A stretch of 64,000 bases of DNA from Arthonia radiata (lineage: Eukaryota > Ascomycota > Arthoniomycetes > Arthoniales > Arthoniaceae). The stretch spans positions 62,001 through 126,000 of the forward strand of contig PSQN01000006.1 of the NCBI GenBank assembly GCA_002989075.1, given 5' to 3'. The translations under genes and the position numbers were made by a program. Numbering within the stretch: the first letter of the stretch is position 1; every line of letters starts with the position of its first letter. Positions 12,336 to 21,982 of the stretch are shown here, piece after piece. Below the pieces are notes generated by a model, which saw only the letters and a list, made by a program, of their open reading frames with translations, was not told where the DNA came from and did no database searches.

Positions 12336-12849
12336 GGCGGCACTGAATACACCAATCCCCATCTCGATCTGCAGACTCCTAGCAGGGGTTGATTCATAGC
12401 TTCAAGACACGCTTGCGGTTCAAGAGACTGTTGTCAGGCCTTGCATCGCCATAGCACGTATACTACACGACGAATCGGATCACCGACGAGGTTTCAGAAA
12501 CGGGTACCTATGTTAGACTAGATCAGAGAATCGTCAACAGTTCGAGGGCTAGCCACAGGCTTTGCAGAGTACCACTCGTTCGCACCCAGACCTGCGTGGT
12601 GCTGCCTACTCGGCAGGCTAGGGACGCCCTTACCGAAAGCGACTAGCGTGCATTGAGCTCATCACCTTCCATGTTTACCTCTCCCTGCTCTTCCTCTTTT
12701 CCTTATCTTTGCATCTTCGACTTTCATTGTTGCATCTTGAAGCGGCGGGTATGCTTTATCATCACGATGCTGCTGAAGCTTCCGCTAATCATCATTGCAG
12801 CTTCAATCAGGTCTCACCTGCATGTCAATTTTTCAAGTCTTCGCCTGGG

Positions 12850-12888
12850 CCGAAAGAAAGGTTGATCTCAACCTGACCTTTCTTTCGG
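12850..12888. repeat. Perfect 13-bp inverted repeat (hairpin)
   Basis: CCGAAAGAAAGGT at 12850-12862 is matched by its exact reverse complement at 12876-12888, with a 13-nt spacer. The spacer contains TCAACC, which can instead pair with GGTTGA at the inner edge of the left arm, so two alternative stems exist. It lies about 515 bp beyond the stop at 12335. Confidence 0.85.
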
Positions 12889-13006
12889 TCCTGGAACCGG
12901 AAAAATCCATTGAGGTAGGAGAAACGCCTAGCACTATCACGTAAGCCATCAATTGACATCTCGTAGTTATTGGCTTCGTTTGGAAGCGGTCGACTTGCGG
13001 CCACGT

Positions 13007-13034
13007 CATGGCCGCGGTCTCATGGCCGCGGTCT
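13007..13034. repeat. 14-bp perfect tandem duplication
   Basis: CATGGCCGCGGTCT is present twice in direct succession, immediately left of the 78-bp degenerate repeats. Confidence 0.9.
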
Positions 13035-13146
13035 CACAACCAGGCGGGCAAAAGCTTGACCGATATATGGTCATCCACGTGGCCACCACTTGCGACGAGC
13101 ACGGCGTCTATGTCACCAAAGACTCGGCAGAAGTAATCGACATGGG

Positions 13147-13380
13147 TTGCATACTCGTAGACGCCACCGCCGCTGTGCCGACAACACCACGAACAAACAT
13201 CGCCGCGAAGGCCTCCGGAGCCAGTTGGATACTCGTCGACACCATTGCCGCTTTTCCGACATCCTGAAAACAAGCACCTTGGCGAAGGCCATTGAAGCTG
13301 GCTGGATACTCGCAGACGCCAACCCTTTCTGGAGACAGCATCACAAGCAAGCACCTCGACGGAGACCATCGACATTGACC
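13147..13380. repeat. About three degenerate copies of a 78-bp tandem repeat
   Basis: Copies begin near 13147, 13225 and 13302, each opening with a variant of TTGGATACTCGTCGAC followed by CGCCACC/CACCATT-like sequence, then an AACAAGCACC..GCGAAGGCC half. The period is 77-78 bp, which is 26 codons, but the copies no longer share an open frame on plus because a stop falls in copy two. This may be a relic of a repeat-protein gene or a simple minisatellite. Confidence 0.7.
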
Positions 13381-13757
13381 GCAGACTGGTAAGCGCCAAC
13401 ATCGCTCTGAAGGGGACGGTAAGCCGCTCTCAAATAATCGTCACCATTACATTACAAGCTGACGTAAACTCAGTCAGGTCAGGAAAGCGAAGGATGGTGG
13501 GATTGACCATCGTCACGCAAATGCTAACGCTTAACACATTTTGAGCGGAGAGTGGAGTGATGAATAGTCATTGAACAAACATCAGGGAATGGTTGACTCT
13601 TGTGATGAATCCTTTCCCGTGCTGCTATTTTATTGAACTTGTTGTATGCATTTTGCAGCGCCGTGCTCCATATGTATGATGACTCAGAAGTACGACGTCG
13701 CCTCATATTCAATACAGCTCAAACTACATTTTCATCTTGTGAAGCGCATGCTCATCT

Positions 13758-14783
13758 TTAGCTGCTCCGAGGAGGTGCTGTCACGCCCAGCAGCTTCTCA
13801 GCATTGCGATGGCAGATCCCTTCAAACTGCTCCTCGCTGACCAAGCCGCTCTCTCTCAGATCGAAAAGAAAACCCTTGCCAGCCTCGAAGTTCCCAAAGG
13901 GATAATCAACACTGTACATGATCCGTTCGACCTTCGTGTTTCGTAGCATGCAAGCCATTGGGTCAAGGCTCCAGTTGCCGCTGGTCGTAATCCAAATATT
14001 CTCATCCCACACTTGCCGAAGGCCTCGTTTCCAGTCACCCCATGCACGACTGACCTTGAGCACGCGCCCGAGCTGGTACGGTATCATCTCGCCCATGTGA
14101 CCAATGATGATCTTCAAGCGCGGGAAGCGGTCAAACAGCCCAGATGCGAAGAGTCGGAAAATATGGACAGCGGTATCACTATGCCAGCCCCAGCCAGGAC
14201 CACTGAGTATAAGCTGCGCAGCATCATTGAGACGCTCACCGGTGTAGCGCGCGTTCTTCATGGGCTGCTCCGGCCAACATGGATGCAAATAAACAGGCAC
14301 GTCGAGAGCTTCGGCTTCCGCCCAGAAGACATCGTGGGCAGATCCATCGTAGAACATACCGTTTGCGTGGTTGTCGACGAGTGCACCGACGCAACCGAGT
14401 TCTTTGATGCAGCGGCGGAGCTCGTCCGCGGAGGCTCGAGGGTCGCGCATGGGCAACACTGCAAGTCCTGCGAACCTGCGCTTACCGTCCACTCCACCAG
14501 CACGCGTTTCCTCGGCCTTCACGGCATCATGGATCTGATTGTTGGCTTCGCGACTGTACTTCGGGTCCAGTGCCGAGAGGTTTGGAGTAGACGAGATGAC
14601 CTGCAGGGAGCAGTCTCCCGAGTCCATGGCCGCAAGTCGGACAGATCCAGCATCTTGCAGCTGTTGAAGAAGACTTGGGTTATGCGCTCCCAAGATCTTG
14701 TAAGTCTCGAGCAGATGGGCTGGAGGCTCTTTGAGGAGATAGTGGTCCTCGAGCGTAATCAACGGTGGGAGAGATCGTGCCAT
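13758..14783 (-). CDS. Amidohydrolase-2 family hydrolase/decarboxylase (2,3-dihydroxybenzoate-decarboxylase-like)
   Basis: Single exon, 341 residues, the usual length for this family. Family knowledge: these TIM-barrel enzymes (ACMSD, gamma-resorcylate and 2,3-dihydroxybenzoate decarboxylases) use one divalent metal and act on aromatic carboxylates or related acids. Seen: the N-terminal ITLEDHYL (E12, H14), matching the E-E-H metal strand of the dihydroxybenzoate branch; YLHPCWPE with a metal-type His in mid-barrel; IIGHMGEMIPYQLGR with the conserved His; and MYSVDYPFG with the catalytic/metal Asp near the C-terminus. There is no signal peptide, so it is probably cytosolic. Substrate cannot be told from sequence. 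No neighbouring pathway genes suggest one. The 332-residue ORF on the opposite strand is its shadow. Confidence 0.9.
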   Translation of the reverse strand: MARSLPPLITLEDHYLLKEPPAHLLETYKILGAHNPSLLQQLQDAGSVRLAAMDSGDCSLQVISSTPNLSALDPKYSREANNQIHDAVKAEETRAGGVDGKRRFAGLAVLPMRDPRASADELRRCIKELGCVGALVDNHANGMFYDGSAHDVFWAEAEALDVPVYLHPCWPEQPMKNARYTGERLNDAAQLILSGPGWGWHSDTAVHIFRLFASGLFDRFPRLKIIIGHMGEMIPYQLGRVLKVSRAWGDWKRGLRQVWDENIWITTSGNWSLDPMACMLRNTKVERIMYSVDYPFGNFEAGKGFLFDLRESGLVSEEQFEGICHRNAEKLLGVTAPPRSS

Positions 14784-16291
14784 CTTCCGCTCGCTTTCAA
14801 TAATATTGAGGCTTGTTGTCGATCTCCTGAGACGGAAGACAGAGGGAGAGACTATTCGACTCTTGAATATCGTGCGGAATACCTACAGACAAGCTCAAGG
14901 TTTGCTTCATCCCGCAGCAAGGAGGCTCGTATGTCCGAGGGTAAATTCCGTCCGGTCTTTTCCCTCCGAGTCCGACTAAAACCCATGACTGTACCCAAAC
15001 GCCCGGTCTAGCACATAAAACGACGTGCAAATGCGCAAGTGATCAGTCGACAGACGTATATTAGATGCCTACCGGAGAGACCGATGCGGATCGTTCGTAC
15101 CTGCGTTTCGAATGAGCTCTTGCATGGAAAGTCTTGGCATTCAGGAGAAGGGATGGGAGCAGATTGGTTAGGGTGTAACCCGTTCTTCCACTCCTTTCTG
15201 CAATGCATCGCCAGACGAGTGGACTTTGAAATGAGTCACATGCAGATATCCTATGGTTTCAGATAAGATGGAATACGCCGATGCGCTTTGAAAGACTATA
15301 GAATTCGACTTGCACCTCGATCTCCGCTTTGGATGGTGTTCAACAGCTAAATCTAGAGCGCCGGTACAGGTGATAGAGACCACATCGTAGCAGCGCCGAG
15401 ACGGTGACTGTGGACGCGACTCCGCCGCAATAAGCTGTTTGTCTAAGCTGTAAATCGCCTTCCCTAGTGGCACTAGCCAGTGCAATTGGCGGCATCGCAG
15501 CGCATGAACTTGGGACTGGAGACCTTTGCACCTTGCGAAATGGTTGTTTGCGGCGGCTGTTCCTTCTGCAGAGACGGTCCCACACCTTTCTTTCGGGCCC
15601 GTATCATGGTTCTGGGTTCAAGAAGTACCGCGTATGCATTGCCGCTGTTGCTTTGAGTTTGTGTATTTCCAGATGAGGGACCAAGACTTGAGGTCGTGGA
15701 AATGGGTTATGGGATTGCGAACACTGTACACCTTGACAGTTGAAGTTAGAAGTACTGGACCACTCGGGAGCATTAATTGGAGGTAGATCGCCTAGAATGT
15801 GCAATCTCTGTTCGCTGATATCCAGAAGACGGACGTGACATCGTTGACGGCAGGTATATATGTAGTTAGCATGCGCTAGTGAGTCCAGTTCGAGTCAGCT
15901 GTTTGTGTTCCTTTGGATCGGTTTTCATGGTAAGACACAACTTGACCAGGCCCAAATCGGCTCTCGATCTACACAAACAGATTGAATCTGCGATACAAAC
16001 AGCGCAAAGAGGTACCCTTGAGAAGGCACCTCGTCAACGGCGGAGCAGTTGCACTCGTGGCTTCGTGGATCAGGTATGTGCGAGCGCAGGCAATCATGGT
16101 GATTATGAAACTTCTGGGAGCTCTTGAAGTGGCTGAAATCGCGATGGTAGACGTCACGGGGTCAACCGGCCACTCGTCAAGCATCAACAAACGCAAGTTG
16201 CCGCACCTGATTGGCGCGGACACGTGGTCCAGCATGCTGACGCTTTGCCCAATTAGTTAGGGCTGAGTTGATTCTGTTGCCCCTCGATGGG

Positions 16292-16299
16292 TATAAATA
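16292..16299 (+). promoter_or_regulatory. TATA box with CT-rich start region but no ORF behind it
   Basis: TATAAATA is followed 10-35 bp later by a long CT-rich tract (16303-16336), the usual look of a strong fungal core promoter on plus. The first ATG downstream (16569) opens only 12 codons. It may drive a non-coding RNA or an unrecognised spliced gene. Confidence 0.4.
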
Positions 16300-17147
16300 T
16301 TCATCCTTCTTCCCTTCTCTTCCTTCTTCTTTTCTTCATACTGGTGGTGGCCGAGGTAGGTCGGATCTCTGGTGGCTTTGCTCTCAAACCCACACGTCGT
16401 CGGCCTTGACATCTCGAAGTCTCGGACGAGGCGGCATAATTTTTGGAACCCTCTGGGGTTTTCGCTCTTGCGAACAAGCTTTTTTCATTGTTATACTGGC
16501 TTTCGAGCTGGGTGATGAGGAAGAACTCTGACCTCAAAAATTTCTGCCACCCGCGATTCCCTTCCTCCATGAATGCTGCAGCTACAATGATGTACGGTGC
16601 TCATATCTAATTGCGCGTCTTCTTGTCATGATGCAATAAGGTTGGATACTGTCTGCTGGGTTTGGCACCTGAAGATGCCGCGTAAGCGGGTGTCATCTGC
16701 TTGCATTTGAGTGCGTCAGGGCATCAAGACCCCTGAAGTCTTCCTAAGAGCACTGTGAGGTTCGCGTGGGCTGAGCTCATGTACGGACGCTTTCCAGACT
16801 TGATGTTGTAGAAACGCGTAAGCGACCAAAGACTCTCTACCGTGAAGCATCACATCTCGTCCCCAGACATGCACGAACTGTGTTTACGTCTTGTGATCGT
16901 CTTGCTTCTGCCTAGTGTTTACGTGTCAGCTCTCAAATCTGTCGTATCGTCAGATCTCACCTCTGATTGTGACTCAATCAAGACTACCTAGTCTGCGTTT
17001 CTTCTCCGCTGTCGCCGAGTTCTCCAGACTCCTCCGGATACAGTTGACATCTCCACCGAGCAAGCAGAAACTGACACGCTCTGCTTCAAGCGCAAGTCAA
17101 CACCGACCGTGTTTAATTAATCCATCACGGACCACGAAAACCCATCT

Positions 17148-17232
17148 CCACGAGCCTCCCTCTACCACGAGCCTCCCTCTACCACGAGCCTCCCTCTACC
17201 ACGAGCCTCCCTCTACCACGAGCCTCCCTCTC
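17148..17232. repeat. 17-bp minisatellite, five tandem copies
   Basis: The unit CCACGAGCCTCCCTCTA is repeated five times without spacer. The last copy ends in C instead of A. The period is not a multiple of three, so it is not a coding repeat. Confidence 0.95.
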
Positions 17233-17394
17233 CCGCAAGCCATCCTTCCGCGCAGCTGCTGGCTTAATGATTAATCGAGATGTCGATCATGCCGTGCAAC
17301 CGTCCCTCCTCAGATTTGAGGTCCTAGAAGCCATCACAAACCTGCTCAGAAGGGCAACGGGTTACAAGATACCCAAGCCACCTGCTCAATCTCT

Positions 17395-17738
17395 ATGGCA
17401 GACAGTCCACCCACCATAAAACTTCCCAACGACACGCGATACGCCTCGGATAGCAAGACTTCGCTTCTCATACATTACGATACTTTTGGTACCGGGCTCT
17501 CGTTCAGTGACTGTCCAGACCAGCATTACCCCGCAACACGGAAAACGATTCCTGTGCAGTCAGCAGCGACCATTTCAAGCTGCTTCGAGAGCGCATGCGT
17601 CGCAACACCAGCTTGCACTTCCCCTACCTCATCGAGCGCCGCGACGACAGACCGCTGCTTCCAAGCTGGGCGGCTGTGACAGCCCGCGAGCGCACACGGC
17701 TAAACATGCGGTGTTCGAGCTGTCAATCGGTTCATTGA
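17395..17738 (+). CDS. Candidate small two-exon gene, unknown
   Basis: Exon 1 is 17395-17488 (MADSPPTIKLPNDTRY onward). A 71-nt putative intron has donor GTACCG and acceptor GTGCAG. Exon 2, 17560-17738, reads DHFKLLRERMRRNTSLHFPY and on to SCQSVH before a stop. Phases match (1/2) and exon 2 has protein-like composition, giving about 90 residues. No family is recognised. The donor is not canonical in positions 4-6 and no transcript evidence exists. It could be a real small gene or a decayed fragment. Confidence 0.3.
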
Positions 17739-19735
17739 TCGGATCCTGCGCACAGAGGGCTCTGAGAATGATGCAAGGTTAAGACGACCGGTATATGCGT
17801 CTTGCTCTTTCGTCGGGATTAATTCGATTGAAAGTGAACTGATCGCTGATCACTTGGTAGAAGTCCCACCAAAGGCGCATCTCCAGCAGTGAAGATGAAC
17901 GCCCTCATCTAAGAGCGCTAGAAGCTGTCGGGCTCCGACCCTCATTGATCGAGGCCTGTCGATTATCGTCTGCTGCACTCCTCGTAGACAAATTTCGCCA
18001 GCGAAGATGCCCAACAGGGCGGAGGTCTGAACTGGAAGACACGCATCTCGCACCCATCCACAGTGGCCTCAACTCACAGTGGCCTTGACTCGCTGCGCCC
18101 TCACCCACACGAGCTAGTGAAGATGACATGAGCTTGTGATAGTGGAAGAGGTAGTGAGCAGCAAAAGTCAAAGCGATAACGTGGTCTCGGACAATGAAGC
18201 CAAGCGATGCGGTAAAGCAACGCATGTTCCGACACCGTGATGGACACAAGCGTGTGGACTGTGGAGAGGAGACTGTGAAGCCAAGATCGAACCTTGGACG
18301 CCGGCTGGGCCGCTTCGAGGAACATCGACACCCCGGAGAGAAGGAGAAGGACAAGCGAAATCATAGCTACAGTGCACACTACGCAAACAATGGTGAACAG
18401 CGAGTCGGTAATATAACGCACCACCGCATTTTCATCGATTGGTGAAGATCATCATTGGCGTTCATATACGGATGAGGGTACGTCGACGCTGCAGGTCTGA
18501 AGGAGGCTGCATTCGCCCGGCCCTTCTTTCTTCGAAACGTCGTGTGAGGAACAAAAGATTGGGAACATCCCTGAGTGAGACGCAATGGGTGACCATGCGA
18601 GGGCGAAACCCTTGCAACGCCTTGAGAGAGGAAATTGGTGGGATTCCCGAGCTTTCAAGATGCGACTTCGGCAGCAGTCATGGGAGGAAAGCTTTCCTTC
18701 TAAGTGCGCCCGTAGACGCAGACGAAGAGGAAGAATAATGCACCCTTGAGCCAGACCATTGCGCTGCTACGTCCGACTACACTAGGTGTACAGGCAAGTT
18801 TCAGGCTGTGTGCGAAAAGACGTCATCATCAACCAACGTTACAGGCGACGTTAATTACTTCGTAGAAGACATGCACCAATTATAGACCATCAAATCTGAT
18901 TAGTCCGAATTGCAAGGCTGGGATGAACCTCACGCCTGGAGAGAAAGTATATCCTTGACCAGGAAAGTCGAGAGTCTGGGTTCGGAGGAGAGCCATTGTT
19001 TCGTCAGGCCCAGCTCCAGAACTTGATCCAATTGGAGCTTTCCGTGTTCCGCGGCTTGCAAGATGCTATTGGCAATGGTGACATGTGCGTTCTCGTCTTC
19101 AGCATAATTTCTGCTTGGCCAGCTCGTGCTGAAACTGTCCTTTCTACGTTGCCAGGTTCAAGCTCGATCCACACTCAGTCCAGCAATGTGGTCGCTTCAA
19201 TGTATCGTAGCCGCTGGCAATTGAATTAGCTCCCGCGTTTTAGAGTCCACTAGCGTGCATCATAGCGACAATCATTGTTATCTAATGGGCTCTGTCTCGA
19301 AAATGGTCATCAAGGCCTGCATCTAGTAATATATTCTGATTATCGATGACCCTAACACGGTTATCGAGGTTTCATGCTCGTCTGAAGTTGTTGCGCGGCA
19401 ACCCAACCTAAAACCTGCTCTTTGAAGAAAGTCATTAAGGTCCAATTTGGTTTTGTGAAATGTGTAGACGCGTGTCCTGAACACGGTCCACGACCACCAA
19501 GCCTGTTGCTGGATTACCACATCACACATTCTCTCGACGGCGCGTTCTGAAATTCTGAAGTCGCTTTACCTGTTTGTGTCCATCGAAGTCACATCAGGAG
19601 GTTCAAGACCCCACCCACGATTTCACAGTCTGCCCTCGAACCTCATGCAGCAGAGAAGCACCCCAAAGTGTGGCTCCTAGCACGTGTTCTTGCGCTGAAG
19701 CAATTCCACTCATCGTAATAGGCGGAAAGCGCAGC
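17739..19735. other. Intergenic, no supported gene
   Basis: The only ORF worth noting is minus 18424-18101 (107 residues) with a hydrophobic, membrane-like N-terminus (VCVVCTVAMISLVLLLLSG). It lacks other support and overlaps two ORFs in other frames. The remainder holds nothing I can identify. Confidence 0.5.
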
Positions 19736-21157
19736 ATGGACTCCATTTCGACACTCACGAATATCGATGATGATGTTAAGCAGTATCTACGGAACTGGGG
19801 CGTCAATCATCTCGCCGATGAGATGCTCGCAGTCAACAAGGATCCAGCTGATCCGCCACCAGTTGGAGAATGGGAGGTATGTGCTGCTTGGAACATGGTG
19901 ATTTACCAAGGAGGGTATCGACGCTGACAATCTCTTCAAGTGCACACAGCATCAAGGCAAAGGCTCCAAGAGCTGTCCAGTGCATCGGCGCCGCCGGGAT
20001 GTGCCCCCAGGCGCGAGATGCCTAGCGTACGCCGTCGCCGTGGATGACGTCGAGTTCTCCGGAAATCCGCGAGGCTACCGATACTTCCAGTACATGACCA
20101 ACATCAGCACCGGCAGGATGGAATTGAAGGCTTCGTTCGTGAGGTTCGATGGCCAGATCATGACCGCAGTCGCACTTGGATTAGTCAATTCGCACAAGAC
20201 AGGATCCGCCGCTGCTCGTCGAGTGAGTAGCTTGTTTACAGCCCGAACGGAGTCATTTCGAGTGAGGATCCGCAAGACTTGTAAGCTGACATAATATAGG
20301 CTCAGGGCCTAGATGTGTACAATCCCAACGCGCCGGCTCACGAGTTCACTGGCCAGCGAATAGCGGATTTGATGGCCTTGGTCCCTGCGGCGACAGAGCC
20401 CGGAAATCTGGCGCTTCCATTTTGCAGTCGAGATGAGCTTGCTTACAAGCTTGGGACGGACGCCAATACGGCGATTACACGTGTGAAGCATGCATGCAAG
20501 AAGTACCATGGCGAGCCAGCTTCACATCGTCTGACAATCCTCCTGGGTCTACGCTTACAGAAGGAGAGCAAACGTCTTGTGAAGGGTTTGCTAGCCGGCC
20601 ACGACGTGTCTCAGCATCTCTTCACTGGCCTGAGCGTGGATGCGGAGGAAGATTCCGATCCAAATGTCGACATCCCAACATCGCGGGTGCCCACAACCCA
20701 CCTGCCGCCACTGTTTCAGCACCTGGGGCATACACAGGGTCCGCCACCGGCTCAGAGGGAACCTTACGGATGGGCACATCTGCGTCTGACAGGTGGCATG
20801 GGAGGCGATGCAGTCCCTTCTGGGTACCAGTATGAGCCAACGGCGAGTGTGATCCCACATAGGCCAGCAGCAGGAGATCGGAGCCCGGCAAGGCCCGTGG
20901 GCGTCAATGTGCCCTGGCAACGCCAGCACGTGGATGGGTTTGAGGACACGTACAGACCACCAGGTATTGCTGGCATGGTCGAGAGCCTTGAGCAAGCCCT
21001 GACACAGCGCGAGGGTCAGGTCGGGGCCATGCGCAATCATGCCGCCTACCTGCGACAAGCCCTTGAGGAAGAGGGCCTCTCCCCCGGGGAAAGACTCAGG
21101 CGTTGCGCAAGATGCTGGCAGGAAATGGAGAGAGTCTTGAACGACGAGGATATCTAG
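19736..21157 (+). CDS. Unknown three-exon protein with CxxH pairs
   Basis: Exons are 19736-19876, 19941-20222 and 20300-21157. Introns of 64 and 77 nt have donors GTATGT and GTGAGT, branch sites CGCTGAC and AGCTGAC, and acceptors CAAG and ATAG. All junctions are phase 0, giving 426 residues. Exon 2 starts with CTQHQGKGSKSCPVH, two CxxH pairs that could bind a metal, then a globular part (YFQYMTNISTGRMELKASF). Exon 3 starts with an ordered helical region (TGQRIADLMALVP; YKLGTDANTAITRVKHACKK) and continues with a Pro-rich disordered stretch and a C-terminal charged helix (VESLEQALTQREGQVGAM). No family is recognised. Start chosen: the ATG at 19736 begins the acidic leader MDSISTLTNIDDDV. Function is unknown. 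Confidence 0.72.
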
Positions 21158-21982
21158 ACCCAAGGGCGGCAGCCGACTCTTTGAGGCGATAAGCGACGGT
21201 GTTATGAAGTATAAGTAGCTGTGTGCCTCTTCGGCGATCTTTGAGCGCTTTACGATTTGGCAAATTCCTGTGTCATCAAGCGCACCCTCCTCTGAACGCA
21301 GCTGCTCTTGTCCTTCACCTATCGTAATTTCGAGGTAATTTCCGTCGCCGCCTCTGAAGAAGATCTCATCAAATTGTTGATATGCATCCCAAAAAGGCTA
21401 GCTTGACCTGTTCCCATCTTGGCGTGCCCACTTGTTTTTTCAATGCCGCGTGACATACCTCTTCGTCTTCTTCTTAGCCCTCCTTGCGAAGCAAGTCTGG
21501 CACACTGCACTTTCTTTGTACAAGTGCGTGCTCGTGCTGCAGCACCGCCTCTCGGTAAGTCGAAGCGCCTTTGTAAGCTGCTTCAGGTCCTTGCCGTAGC
21601 AACCAGTAAGCTACGGTCGTTGCAAAGCAGCAACCGGAGTCACCTTCCAAGCTCCTGCAACTACCCCGAAGTCTGCTAATTTTTTTCCACAAACTCAGAC
21701 TGTCGGTCCGCCGTAAGTTCAGCCACTACAGCCCTTTTCATTGACTTGTCGCTCCTGTTGAGACCTTAAAGTCGTCGTAAGTCCATGATGCAACCCAGGT
21801 TCGACATTGTTAAGGATGCCGAATCCACTGCTAACATTTGCGTTAGAGCCTCTTTGTCAATTGAAAGTGTTCACACTCGGCATTATACTGCCGTACTTGT
21901 CTTCAAGGTTAGTCACATCTTCGTCGTCACCTGCTCCTGGCATCTGGGCAGCAAGTAACATGACTCTATAGCCACCGCAAAC
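21158..21982 (+). other. Intergenic plus spliced 5' leader of the 21983 gene
   Basis: Two intron-like segments precede the ATG at 21983: 21777-21846 (GTAAGT, branch CTGCTAAC, GTTAG) and 21908-21971 (GTTAGT, branch AAGTAAC, ATAG). If both are removed, no upstream ATG remains in the 21847-21907 exon, which supports 21983 as the start. The left part shows nothing else. Confidence 0.5.

Larger units (their letters stand above)
12336..13757. other. Intergenic with a hairpin and degenerate tandem repeats
   Basis: No supported gene. It holds the inverted repeat at 12850-12888, a 14-bp tandem duplication at 13007-13034 and about three decayed copies of a 78-bp repeat at 13147-13380. ORFs over the repeats (plus 12953-13267; minus 13034-13402) are low-complexity and probably incidental. 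Confidence 0.6.
14784..17394. other. Intergenic, no supported gene
   Basis: ORFs are short and without motifs. It contains a TATA element with a pyrimidine-rich downstream stretch at 16292-16340 and a 17-bp minisatellite at 17148-17232. Any transcript from the 16.3 kb promoter has no long ORF. Confidence 0.5.

Noticed and set aside
14013-15011. 332-codon plus-strand ORF
   Set aside because: Lies antisense to the amidohydrolase gene, whose motifs are clear. The plus frame has no motif and arises from codon bias of the real gene.
17148-17232. CRISPR-like regular repeat
   Set aside because: Five direct copies have no spacers between them and the genome is a fungus, so it is a minisatellite.
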